DNA of 42,665 nt from Oscillospiraceae bacterium (GCA_015064585.1 SVRY01000021.1:1-42665), one strand, 5' to 3'. Shown: positions 15,094-22,200, counted from the stretch's first letter. Numbers and translations: made by a program. Notes: a model not told the origin generated them from the letters alone.

Positions 15094-16930
15094 AGGTAAT
15101 TTTACAAGAGATCCCCGCGCTGCAAATAATCCCAACAAATTCGGTGCGTCCAAGTTGGATCGAAAAACCACCAAAAACATCCTTTTGCGGCTGGGAAAAT
15201 ATGTGATTCGGCAGTGGTATCTCTTTATCCCTGCCATCATTATGACCCTTCTGTCCAACCAGCTCTCGCTGCTCGGCCCCCAATTCTCAGGTGCCGCCAT
15301 CGGTGCCATTGAGAATGCAAGCGGCGTGGATTTCCCCACTGTTTGGGAAAACGTAATCAAAATGATCCTATGCTATGTTGTTTCCGCCCTTTTTTCCTAC
15401 TGTCTTGCGGTCATTATGATCCATCTCAGCCAGCGTATCGTTTGCACCATGCGCAAGCAGGTCTTCGAAAAACTGAATACCCTGCCGATAGGATATTTCG
15501 ATACCCACGCCACAGGCGATATCATCAGCCGTATTTCCTACGATATCGACACCATCAACAGTTCTCTTTCACACGACTTGGTGCAGGTCATGACCAGCGT
15601 TTACACTGTTATCGGCTCACTTATATTCATGTGGAATATTTCCAAGCCCCTCATTTTGATTTTCGCGTTCACTGTTCCTGCCTCTATCCTGTTCACCCGT
15701 TATCGCTCCAAAAAGGTGCGTCCGCTGTTCAGTACCCGTTCCCGAAAGCTGGGCGAACTCAACGGATATGCCGAAGAAATGCTATCGGGAAACCGCACTA
15801 TCAATGCCTACGGAAAACAGGACGTAATTTCCGACCGCTTCAATCAGCGCAATGAAGACGCCATGGAAGCATACTACCGTGCGGAGTATTACGGTGCCAC
15901 GCTCGGCCCGTCGGTAAACTTTATCAATAACCTTTCCATGTCGCTGGTTGCCATGTTCGGCGGTATTCTTTACATGCTTTCAGTGGGCGGTAAGGTAGCA
16001 CCTGGCACTATGTTTTTCATTTCTCTTGCCGGTATTGCCAAGTTCGTGCAGTATTCCCGCAAATTTGCCGGCCCCATCAATGAATTTGCCAACATCCTGC
16101 ATGAATTCCAATCTGCATTTTCGGCAGCAGAGCGCGTTTTCCGCATCATTGATGAAGAGCCGGAGCCTCTTGACACTGCCGATGCCAAGACATTGACAGA
16201 TATAAAAGGGCTGGTGGAATTTGATGATATCACCTTTGGTTATACCCCCGAAAAAACCATACTGAAAAATGTAACCGTTACCGCCCATCCCGGCAAAACC
16301 ATCGCCATTGTCGGCCCCACAGGGGCGGGCAAAACCACTATTATCAATCTTTTGATGCGTTTCTACGATCCGCAAAGCGGAGAAATACGGCTGGACTCAT
16401 TGCCAAACCTTAAAATCAAGCGGGCAGATCTAAGAAAGGCATATACCATGGTCTTGCAGGATACTTGGTTGTTTTACGGAACCATTTACGACAACATCGT
16501 TTACGGAAAAGAAAATGCCACCTTGGATGAAGTCAAGGCGGCGGCTAAGGCGGCAAGAATTGACGGTTATATCGAAAGTCTGCCCGACGGCTATAACACT
16601 GTACTCTCGGATGACGGCGTGAATATTTCCAAAGGACAGCGGCAGCTCATCACCATCGCAAGAGCTCTGCTTTCGGATGCTCCCATGCTGATCCTGGATG
16701 AGGCTACCTCCAATGTGGACTCCCGCACCGAGATCAAAATTCAAGAAGCCATGTCGGCGCTGATGAAAGACCGTACCTGCTTTGTCATTGCCCACCGTCT
16801 TTCCACCATTCAGAATGCCGATACCATCCTTGTTGTCCGCGACGGCACCATCACCGAACAGGGTACCCATGACGAGCTTATGCGCCTTGGCGGCTTCTAC
16901 AGCTCCCTTTACAATTCGCAGTTTTCGTAA
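15086..16930 (+). CDS. Heterodimeric ABC exporter subunit, catalytic half
   Basis: About 614 residues from a TTG at 15086 that has GGGAGG 8 bases upstream and overlaps the previous stop by 8 bases. An ATG at 15017 lies in frame but inside the previous gene with no ribosome site. After a soluble N-terminal extension there are six transmembrane helices and a nucleotide-binding domain with Walker A GPTGAGKTT (410-418), a divergent signature NISKGQ (513-518), catalytic Glu539 in LILDEATSNVD and switch His570 in VIAHRLST. Its Walker motifs pair with the LSGGQ of the partner to make the one competent ATP site. The exact start is the main uncertainty. Confidence 0.9.
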   Translation: MNRGNFTRDPRAANNPNKFGASKLDRKTTKNILLRLGKYVIRQWYLFIPAIIMTLLSNQLSLLGPQFSGAAIGAIENASGVDFPTVWENVIKMILCYVVSALFSYCLAVIMIHLSQRIVCTMRKQVFEKLNTLPIGYFDTHATGDIISRISYDIDTINSSLSHDLVQVMTSVYTVIGSLIFMWNISKPLILIFAFTVPASILFTRYRSKKVRPLFSTRSRKLGELNGYAEEMLSGNRTINAYGKQDVISDRFNQRNEDAMEAYYRAEYYGATLGPSVNFINNLSMSLVAMFGGILYMLSVGGKVAPGTMFFISLAGIAKFVQYSRKFAGPINEFANILHEFQSAFSAAERVFRIIDEEPEPLDTADAKTLTDIKGLVEFDDITFGYTPEKTILKNVTVTAHPGKTIAIVGPTGAGKTTIINLLMRFYDPQSGEIRLDSLPNLKIKRADLRKAYTMVLQDTWLFYGTIYDNIVYGKENATLDEVKAAAKAARIDGYIESLPDGYNTVLSDDGVNISKGQRQLITIARALLSDAPMLILDEATSNVDSRTEIKIQEAMSALMKDRTCFVIAHRLSTIQNADTILVVRDGTITEQGTHDELMRLGGFYSSLYNSQFS

Positions 16931-16933
16931 TAT

Positions 16934-16973
16934 AACAATTGAGCAGAGGCTTTTTGCCCCTGCTCAATTGTTT
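16934..16973 (+). terminator. Terminator after the ABC exporter operon
   Basis: AACAATTGAGCAG (16934-16946) pairs perfectly with CTGCTCAATTGTT (16960-16972), with an inner GGC/GCC pairing around TTTTT. The T tract after the stem is short. Confidence 0.75.
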
Positions 16974-17027
16974 AGCCCAAACTCGCAAAAAGGAATGGCG
17001 TTTTTTGCATAATAACCGCTATTTTGT

Positions 17028-17345
17028 TTACCGATTCACAAATTTGACAGCAGTGCCGTATACAATGACCTCAGCCGCGCCTTGCATGACTGCGGCGGAT
17101 GCATAACGAATATTGACAACAGCATCTGCCCCCAGCGCTTCCGCTTCCGCCACCATACGCTTGGTGGCAAGGGCTCTTGCCTCATTCATCATCTCATTAT
17201 AAGCCTTCAGCTCTCCGCCCACCAGCGTTTTAAAACTCTGCGAAATGTCCTTGCCGATATGCTTGGATTGAATGGTGCTTCCCTTAACAAGAGAGAGCAT
17301 TTCCAGTTCCTTGCCGCTGATATAATCAGTATTTACCAATATCAT
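17028..17345 (-). CDS. YbjQ/UPF0145 family protein
   Basis: 105 residues covering the whole UPF0145 (YbjQ, formerly DUF74) family domain: MILVNTDYISGKE at the start, KGSTIQSKHIGKDI, the helix EMMNEARALATKRMVAEAEA, then ALGADAVVNIRYASAA and EVIVYGTAVKF. Members form small oligomeric rings and are sometimes called heavy-metal-binding-like, but the role is not established. The ATG at 17345 follows GAAAGG. The gene overlaps the end of the small membrane-protein gene upstream by 20 bases, so the two are probably coupled. Confidence 0.9.
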   Translation of the reverse strand: MILVNTDYISGKELEMLSLVKGSTIQSKHIGKDISQSFKTLVGGELKAYNEMMNEARALATKRMVAEAEALGADAVVNIRYASAAVMQGAAEVIVYGTAVKFVNR

Positions 17346-17550
17346 CTTCTTCACCTTTCTTTATCTCATGGATTCTTTCTATGCAAACCTTGGCCATTAC
17401 TGCCGATAATATAAGAGGGAAAATGCCCAAAGCGTATTTCCATATACCGTCCAGCAGTGCAATTAAAAAGCCAAAGTAAACAACATAATATACTATCACA
17501 ATAACCGAAATGACAATCGGTGCTATCATTTTTCTTCTATGTGATCTCAA
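17326..17550 (-). CDS. Small two-helix membrane protein paired with the YbjQ gene
   Basis: About 74 residues. A basic start (LRSHRRKM) is followed by two transmembrane segments, IAPIVISVIVIVYYVVYFGF and YALGIFPLILSAVMAKVCI, and a charged tail ending EEDDIGKY. The TTG at 17550 is chosen since GAGGTG lies 6-7 bases upstream; a GTG at 17559 overlaps that ribosome site. Function unknown. The overlap with the YbjQ-like gene suggests that the pair works together. Confidence 0.72.
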   Translation of the reverse strand: MRSHRRKMIAPIVISVIVIVYYVVYFGFLIALLDGIWKYALGIFPLILSAVMAKVCIERIHEIKKGEEDDIGKY

Positions 17551-17590
17551 TTTTATCACCTCGTTAAATTCAAGTTGATCAATCGGTTTT

Positions 17591-17596
17591 ATTATA
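17591..17596 (-). promoter_or_regulatory. -10 element upstream of the small membrane protein gene
   Basis: TATAAT on the minus strand (17596-17591), followed by the leader motif shared with neighbouring genes (17580-17566). The -35 (ATTTAT, 17619-17614) is weak. Confidence 0.45.
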
Positions 17597-17684
17597 TCAT
17601 AAAAAAATCAAATAATAAATATAACAAATCATTTACAAGCGACACCAATAAATTGGAATTTGTTAATTTATTCATAGATGAACA

Positions 17685-18071
17685 CTACTCTACAATTCGC
17701 CATTTCATAGACTCTGCGATAACATACGAACTCTTTTTCACTTCATCCATGCTAATACAAACACCGTCCGACCACACGATCCAATTCTGTTCATCAAATA
17801 TAACAGAAGTATCCGTTATATCCCGGTGGTTATCCTTTATCTGCCACTCTAATAAGCTTTCAAATTCAATCTCTACAACGGTGTCCCAAATACTTGTAAC
17901 CAATATTTGTAGTATTAACTTGGTTTGCGTGGGATTAAAATAATGACCGTTCTCAATTTTCGTTATACCATTATGGGTATACTGAACATTGATGATATAT
18001 CCATCGTGCAAATAATTGGTCTTTTCAAGAAAAACCTGTATATCTTTGCTCGTTTTTATTTCATTGAACAT
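17685..18071 (-). CDS. Hypothetical protein of the orphan-gene island
   Basis: 128 residues, soluble, no signal peptide; family not recognised. It starts MFNEIKTSKDIQVFLEKTNY and contains LHDGYIINVQYTHNGITKIE and SIWDTVVEIEFESLLEWQI, suggesting an alternating beta-sheet protein. The ATG at 18071 follows GAAGGAAA at suitable spacing; the longer upstream extension includes the promoter and is rejected. The style (small, acidic, aromatic-rich) recalls immunity-type proteins of Clostridial accessory islands, but this is only an impression. Confidence 0.65.
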   Translation of the reverse strand: MFNEIKTSKDIQVFLEKTNYLHDGYIINVQYTHNGITKIENGHYFNPTQTKLILQILVTSIWDTVVEIEFESLLEWQIKDNHRDITDTSVIFDEQNWIVWSDGVCISMDEVKKSSYVIAESMKWRIVE

Positions 18072-18114
18072 ATTTCTGTTTCCTTCGTCAAATACACGTT
18101 TATCTAACAGTTGT

Positions 18115-18143
18115 ATTGTACCATAATTTTTACAAAAAGTAAA
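18115..18143 (-). promoter_or_regulatory. Island promoter, copy 1
   Basis: TTTACT (18143-18138), a 17-base spacer and TACAAT (18120-18115) on the minus strand. The same hexamers, spacing and much of the spacer recur at 20021-20049 and 21043-21071. Confidence 0.7.
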
Positions 18144-18200
18144 TAGGATGGCAGGGGTCTTTACAAATTGAACCATCCCTTATACTGATAGTTTTTTGTT

Positions 18201-19298
18201 TCAATGGCTTTCTATATAAACTTCTTCAAATTCTCCGTTGGTATCAAATTCTATACCGATCGGATTGTTTGTCAACGACAAATCATAATCGTAATCAACA
18301 TAATACATTATTTCTCCGTTGATATAATAACTTTCTTTTACATTATATGACAGATCATGCATTTTTAAATTTATTGAACCGTTGATGCTGTATCTTATAT
18401 CTTCATTATAAAATGTCTTACCGTCATTCTTTTCAATACTGAAATAAACGGTATCGTTTTCCGTTCTGACATAAAAGTTAGTAAAATATGACATCTCCGG
18501 CAAAACGATCTCTCCATAGTCTTTAAATTCTACGTTAAGATAATATCTTATAAAATATGAAATTTTATTGGTGACAGTATATATTATTTCATTTTTAAAA
18601 GATAAATTGTTTTCACCGTATGACGCCGAATCTTTGTATATGTTTTTTGTCAAACTTGAGGACAAAGACGTTTCATAGAAATCATTAACTGTTTTGAATT
18701 TCGATTTTGTCTCGGTGAATCTTTCATAATCACAGTGTCGGTCACTCAAACCATATCGAATATTTTCTTGCGTTCTGAACAAATAATACTTGGCAGGCAC
18801 GTCGGTTTGTGAATATCCCGAGGCTTTATAGTATGAATAGTATTCTGTGTTTGATTTTACGTATTCCTCGTGCATCGGCAACGCCGTTAAATATTCGTTG
18901 AAATACGGCTCTTCAAAGCTAACTCGTATTTTCTTTTCGTTATATGTCAACGTATTTTTAAAATTCATATCGTGTATATTATGAGCCTTCATATTGTTTT
19001 CCTGCAAATAATCGTATTGGCTCAATTCGTAGTAATACAAAAGGTACCACGACAGATCGTGAAGTGAATTTATCTCGTATTTCATTGAACAACGGCAAAT
19101 GTCACACATATCATTTTTGTCTTCATCAATGTGTTTGGAGGAACCTTCGGAAATTGTATATCCACAGGAACACTCTCTGAAGTGCCCGCTGCCGTTATAC
19201 TGCCACTCTCCCAAAGTATGATTATGCCAAATACCGCATAATGATAACAATAATATGGCTAATATCAGCACAACAACCGCCGACAGATATTTTTTCAT
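18201..19298 (-). CDS. Exported or membrane-anchored protein with Cys-rich N-terminal motif
   Basis: 365 residues; family not recognised. The N-terminal hydrophobic segment (YLSAVVVLILAILLLSLCG) may be a signal peptide or anchor; the LSLC sequence is not a good lipobox. Next comes a Cys/His-rich stretch (HFRECSCGYTI ... KHIDEDKNDMCDICRC) of the type repeated in Clostridial secreted proteins. The remaining 270 residues are Tyr/Asn/Glu-rich and look beta-structured. The ATG at 19298 has GAGGAG upstream; the earlier start at 19313 overlaps it. AT-rich codon use sets it apart from the housekeeping flanks. Confidence 0.72.
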   Translation of the reverse strand: MKKYLSAVVVLILAILLLSLCGIWHNHTLGEWQYNGSGHFRECSCGYTISEGSSKHIDEDKNDMCDICRCSMKYEINSLHDLSWYLLYYYELSQYDYLQENNMKAHNIHDMNFKNTLTYNEKKIRVSFEEPYFNEYLTALPMHEEYVKSNTEYYSYYKASGYSQTDVPAKYYLFRTQENIRYGLSDRHCDYERFTETKSKFKTVNDFYETSLSSSLTKNIYKDSASYGENNLSFKNEIIYTVTNKISYFIRYYLNVEFKDYGEIVLPEMSYFTNFYVRTENDTVYFSIEKNDGKTFYNEDIRYSINGSINLKMHDLSYNVKESYYINGEIMYYVDYDYDLSLTNNPIGIEFDTNGEFEEVYIESH

Positions 19299-19370
19299 TC
19301 TAACTCTCCTCATATGAATTCAAGTTTATCTACTTGTTATATCGTGAACATCGTGAGTATGCTAACGTAA

Positions 19371-19439
19371 AGTGTTGCACCAAATTTGCACCAACTCACC
19401 GGGGCACTTAACGCCTATTCAGCTCGATAAATTGGAATT
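19371..19439. repeat. Dispersed intergenic repeat, copy A
   Basis: A 69-base block begins AGTGTTGCACCAAATTTG and contains AACTCACCGGGGCA and a GATAAATTGGAATT end. It matches 20337-20404 almost base for base. Both copies sit just after an island gene's stop codon and just beside ATCGTG repeats. Confidence 0.85.
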
Positions 19440-19446
19440 GGTTGGG

Positions 19447-19695
19447 TTAGTAAATATATACTCTTGTAAATACTCCTATAAGAATTAGAATAAGTCCAGC
19501 AAATCTCACCCACCACAAAGTTCTCTTTGATACTTCCGCACCTTTGGGCAATACAGGATGAATTATCCAAAGCAAACCGCAAATAACAAACCCCGCACTT
19601 CGATAAACCCAATGCTTGAATATTGTGCTAAGTACATTTGCCAAGAGAATAACAACAATAGATATAATCATTTGATTTTTATAATTCAATTTCAT
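19447..19695 (-). CDS. Small hydrophobic membrane protein
   Basis: 82 residues. Hydrophobic segments include IISIVVILLANVLSTIF, SAGFVICGLLWIIHPVL and VRFAGLILILIGVFTRVYIY, so two or three membrane passes. Family not recognised. The ATG at 19695 follows AAAGGGGG; the longer extension upstream overlaps the preceding gene. Its neighbour at 19731-19979 is a similar small membrane protein with which it is probably co-transcribed (35-base gap). Confidence 0.65.
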   Translation of the reverse strand: MKLNYKNQMIISIVVILLANVLSTIFKHWVYRSAGFVICGLLWIIHPVLPKGAEVSKRTLWWVRFAGLILILIGVFTRVYIY

Positions 19696-19730
19696 ACCGA
19701 TACCCCCTTTGTCAAATTGAGATTTGCATC

Positions 19731-19979
19731 TTAAATCCCCCAAATCAAAGAAGCAACATTATATGCAGTAACTATCAGTAAAAATATTCCCAACAGCAAA
19801 AAATAAACTGCTGTGCTTTTTTGTTGTTTATCTTTGTATTCTTTGGATGTTATAAACATTGTCGTTGCTAAACAAACGAACATTATCGGCATTGTGATAT
19901 CCGTGGTAAGTGCCTTGGTTAATCCCAATATAGCAAAAGCTACTGTTAAAGCTGAGAAAAAAAGTTTTAGATTTTTCAT
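19731..19979 (-). CDS. Small membrane protein, DUF3953-like
   Basis: 82 residues with three hydrophobic segments: LKLFFSALTVAFAILGLTKAL, ITMPIMFVCLATTMFIT and VYFLLLGIFLLIVTAYNVASLIW. A charged linker SKEYKDKQQKST separates the last two. Length and layout resemble the DUF3953 family of small Firmicute membrane proteins, but I recall this only loosely. The ATG follows GGAGGTGTG. It is driven by the island promoter at 20021-20049. Confidence 0.65.
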   Translation of the reverse strand: MKNLKLFFSALTVAFAILGLTKALTTDITMPIMFVCLATTMFITSKEYKDKQQKSTAVYFLLLGIFLLIVTAYNVASLIWGI

Positions 19980-20020
19980 ATATCACACCTCCGTCAAATT
20001 CAAGTTCATCTAACAGTTAC

Positions 20021-20049
20021 ATTATATCATAATTTTCACCAAAAGTAAA
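20021..20049 (-). promoter_or_regulatory. Island promoter, copy 2
   Basis: TTTACT (20049-20044), a 17-base spacer and TATAAT (20026-20021), followed by the shared leader (reverse complement of CAAATTCAAGTTCATCTAAC at 19995-20014) and GGAGG. Confidence 0.75.
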
Positions 20050-20092
20050 TAGGACGACGGAGTTCTTTATAAATTTAACCGCCCGGCAAAGT

Positions 20093-20158
20093 GGGAGGTG
20101 AAACGCCTCCCCTACAATAAACATCGTCTTTCACCCGTAGGGGAGGGGGCTCCCCTAC
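20093..20158. repeat. REP-like GGGGAG palindromes
   Basis: Two GC-rich palindromes lie side by side: GGGAGG...CCTCCC (20093-20111) and GTAGGGGAG-GGGG-CTCCCCTAC (20137-20158). The TAGGGGAGG style is a common dispersed intergenic repeat in gut Clostridia. The whole spacer 19980-20422 holds only repeats, the promoter and leader; I see no gene in it. Confidence 0.65.
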
Positions 20159-20164
20159 CGCAAA

Positions 20165-20196
20165 ACAAAAAGCCCTTCCGTAGCAGAGCTTTTTGT
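20165..20196. terminator. Terminator-like hairpin in the repeat spacer
   Basis: CAAAAAGC (20165-20172) and GCTTTTTG (20188-20195) bracket a short loop region with A and T tracts on both sides. It resembles the rpsI terminator at 21292-21324 in tracts and position next to a TTATCTCTTGGA sequence. Confidence 0.5.
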
Positions 20197-20244
20197 ATAT
20201 GAGATAAAACAGATTATCTCTTGGAGTTTTAACAACGCCGTTTG

Positions 20245-20330
20245 ATATCGTGAATAGCGTGAAATATCGTGTGATATCGTGCATTTATCGTGTGTTTTCG
20301 TGCAATATCGTGAATATCGTGAGTATCGCC
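20245..20330. repeat. Tandem ATCGTG array with one-helical-turn spacing
   Basis: Nine degenerate copies of nATATCGTGn with the CG step at 20249, 20258, 20268, 20278, 20289, 20299, 20309, 20318 and 20327, so spacings are 9-11 bases. Two further copies lie at 19341-19356. The units are too short and variable for CRISPR. Confidence 0.85.
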
Positions 20331-20336
20331 TGATAA

Positions 20337-20404
20337 AGTGTTGCACCAAATTTGCCCAACTCACCGGGGCATTTAACTCCTATTCTACTCGGCAAACTGG
20401 AATT
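20337..20404. repeat. Dispersed intergenic repeat, copy B
   Basis: Second copy of the block at 19371-19439, with one single-base deletion and a few substitutions. It lies between the stop of the lipoprotein gene (20423) and the ATCGTG array. Confidence 0.85.
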
Positions 20405-20422
20405 TGTCGATTAATCCATTTC

Positions 20423-20986
20423 TCAACGCTTATTCAATGTATTCGGATCAATGTTAAATCTTTCTATGTATGTCGAGTTTTCAAATTCCCAATAATCTAT
20501 TACATACAAGAGAATAAATATAATAGAGTTGCTTTCTTCGTTATATATTAACTTTCTGATATATGCACTATCAATCACAAGCTCACCATCGTTGCTATAT
20601 CTTGTTGTAATTCTATCTTTAATAACAACCTCAGTGTAGCTTTCGTCATACTTTAATTTTTGAACTGTTGCATCTTTGTTTTCTTGTATAATACGACTTT
20701 GTTTTTCGTTTATAAACTGAGTAAATTCATCCTCATTTTCGATAGCAAATTCAAGGTATATTTCGTGAGCACAATCAATAAAACAATCGGCATTGTAAGA
20801 ATATTTAAAGTTGCTCATTATATTTTTATCTAATTGTGGAAAAAATCCCCCTATATTCTCATCCACACAAGTATCATATATTCCGTATTTTTCAATATCT
20901 GTTGTGTTAAGGTCTTTATTAAATATCCCACAGCTTGAAAGGCAGAGCGTGCAAAATACAAGTATAATTGCTAATATCTTTTTCAT
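20423..20986 (-). CDS. Orphan lipoprotein
   Basis: 187 residues. A signal peptide with lipobox LCLSSCG (Cys19) is followed by an acidic domain (DENIGGFFPQLDKNIMSNF, ECDEFTQFINEKQS-like helix, and beta-rich VVIKDRITTRYSNDGELVI). Two cysteines near residues 66-70 (ADCFIDCAHE) may bond. Family not recognised. The ATG at 20986 follows GGAGGTTTCAAA. It has its own island promoter. Its codon use is strongly AT-rich compared with rpsI next door. Confidence 0.72.
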   Translation of the reverse strand: MKKILAIILVFCTLCLSSCGIFNKDLNTTDIEKYGIYDTCVDENIGGFFPQLDKNIMSNFKYSYNADCFIDCAHEIYLEFAIENEDEFTQFINEKQSRIIQENKDATVQKLKYDESYTEVVIKDRITTRYSNDGELVIDSAYIRKLIYNEESNSIIFILLYVIDYWEFENSTYIERFNIDPNTLNKR

Positions 20987-21042
20987 TTTGAAACCTCCGT
21001 TCGTCAAATTCAAGTTTATTGATTAGATATCTAACCAATGTA

Positions 21043-21071
21043 ATTGTACCACAAAATCTGCAAAAAGTAAA
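21043..21071 (-). promoter_or_regulatory. Island promoter, copy 3
   Basis: TTTACT (21071-21066), a 17-base spacer and TACAAT (21048-21043) on the minus strand, followed by the shared leader motif (21020-21005) and GGAGG of the lipoprotein gene. Confidence 0.7.
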
Positions 21072-21088
21072 TAAAACGGCAGACAAAA

Positions 21089-21262
21089 GTGAAATATTCG
21101 GCTTGCGCCGAATGTGAAATAATTTCCTTACGGAAATTGTGAAATATCTCGCTTTGCTCGATGTGAAATGAAATTCGCCTCCTCACATTTGCGAAGCAAA
21201 TATTTCACAGCGAAGCTATTTCACGTGGCGAAGCTATATTTCACTCGCCAAAGGCGAATTTC
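21089..21262. repeat. Array of mini-hairpins separated by GTGAAAT/ATTTCAC
   Basis: The left half holds hairpins such as ATTCGGC-TTGC-GCCGAAT and AATTTCC-TTAC-GGAAATT separated by GTGAAAT (21089, 21114, 21139, 21163). The right half holds ATTTGC-GAA-GCAAAT, AGC-GAA-GCT and TCGCC-AAA-GGCGA separated by ATTTCAC (21202, 21218, 21238). GAAATTCGCC (21170-21179) and GGCGAATTTC (21253-21262) are inverted. No gene lies in 20987-21347. Confidence 0.85.
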
Positions 21263-21265
21263 GTT

Positions 21266-21290
21266 GCACCTCAGTTCGTCCAAGAGATAA
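21266..21290 (+). repeat. Inverted copy of the rpsI 3' end
   Basis: GCACCTCAGTT-CG-TCCAAGAGATAA on the plus strand repeats the last codons and stop of rpsI, which lie on the minus strand at 21371-21348 as GCACCTCAGTT-T-TCCAAGAGATAA. A further same-orientation copy of the last 12 bases of rpsI is at 20225-20214. Confidence 0.85.
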
Positions 21291-21291
21291 C

Positions 21292-21324
21292 AAAAAGCAC
21301 TCTGCGTGATGCAGAGTGCTTTTT
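21292..21324 (-). terminator. Terminator of the rplM-rpsI operon
   Basis: AAAAAGCACTCTGC (21292-21305) and GCAGAGTGCTTTTT (21311-21324) form a 14-bp perfect stem with loop GTGAT. It is symmetrical and can work in both directions. Confidence 0.92.
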
Positions 21325-21347
21325 GAAGTTTCGACCAAAGGTCGAAA

Positions 21348-21752
21348 TTATCTCTTGGAAAACTGAGGTGCACGACGTGCTGCCTTCAGACCGTACTTCT
21401 TTCTTTCCTTCATACGAGGGTCACGGGTCAGGAAGCCTGCCTTCTTCAGAGCAGGACGGTTAGCTGCGTCTGCAACCAGCAGAGCCTTTGCTACACCGTG
21501 ACGGATCGCACCTGCCTGGCCGGAGAAACCGCCGCCTGCAACAGTGCAAACGATGTCGAACTTGCCTGCAGTACCGGTAACGCCGAAGGGCTGGTTAACG
21601 ATGAGCTTCAGGGTGTCCAGACCGAAATAGTCGTCGATAGAACGACCGTTAATGGTAATTGCGCCGGTGCCGGGATACAGGCGAACGCGCGCAACGGAAC
21701 TCTTTCTTCTGCCGGTTCCGTAGAAATAGGGCTTAGCACTTGTATAAGTCAT
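21348..21752 (-). CDS. rpsI: 30S ribosomal protein S9 (uS9)
   Basis: 134 residues, normal for uS9. The family ends are intact: [18 protein letters not shown] near the N-terminus and the basic tail [20 protein letters not shown] with the terminal SKR that reaches the P-site t[22 protein letters not shown] is the central signature. It follows rplM by 16 bases with RBS GGAGGAG. Its 3' end is duplicated in inverted form just downstream. Confidence 0.98.
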   Translation of the reverse strand: MTYTSAKPYFYGTGRRKSSVARVRLYPGTGAITINGRSIDDYFGLDTLKLIVNQPFGVTGTAGKFDIVCTVAGGGFSGQAGAIRHGVAKALLVADAANRPALKKAGFLTRDPRMKERKKYGLKAARRAPQFSKR

Positions 21753-21768
21753 TTATCTGCTCCTCCGA

Positions 21769-22200
21769 TTATTTCACTTCGTAAGCAACGGGCTTCTGAG
21801 CCTGCTGTTCATGTTCTGCGCCTGCATATACCTTCAAACGGGTGATGCTCTTATCGCCGATAGAGTTCTTGGGAAGCATTCCCTTAACAGCGATCTGCAT
21901 AGCCTGCTCGGGCTTTTCAGCCATCATCTGCTTAGCGGTAACGGTCTTGAGACCGCCGATGTAGCCGGAGTGATGATAATACTTCTTCTGGTACAGCTTC
22001 TTGCCGGTCAGAACGGCCTTAGCTGCGTTGATGATGATCACGAATTCACCGCAGTCAGCATGAGGAGTGAATTCGGGACGATGCTTGCCTCTGAGAATGT
22101 TGGCAGCCGCAGCAGCGGTCTTACCAAGAGGCTTGCCGGCTGCATCCAGCACATACCACTTGCGCTCGATGGTCTCGGCTTTTGCCATAAATGTAGACAT
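21769..22200 (-). CDS. rplM: 50S ribosomal protein L13 (uL13)
   Basis: 143 residues. Starts MSTFMAKAETIERKWYVLDA; the family signature KTAAAAANILRGKHRPEFTP and the later YHHSGYIGGLK and VKGMLPKN are all present. The ATG at 22200 is chosen because GGAGGAATACAAA precedes it; a longer in-frame start would reach into the promoter. First gene of the usual rplM-rpsI pair. Confidence 0.98.
   Translation of the reverse strand: MSTFMAKAETIERKWYVLDAAGKPLGKTAAAAANILRGKHRPEFTPHADCGEFVIIINAAKAVLTGKKLYQKKYYHHSGYIGGLKTVTAKQMMAEKPEQAMQIAVKGMLPKNSIGDKSITRLKVYAGAEHEQQAQKPVAYEVK

Noticed and set aside
20245-20330. CRISPR array
   Set aside because: Units are about 10 bases and degenerate with no unique spacers, and no cas gene is near.
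17560-21340. Integron-like gene cassette array
   Set aside because: Small same-strand genes with repeats suggested it, and GTTAAGT/ACTTAAC arms occur in the 69-bp repeat, but the arm order is opposite to attC (RYYYAAC then GTTRRRY). Repeats do not follow every gene and no integrase is present.
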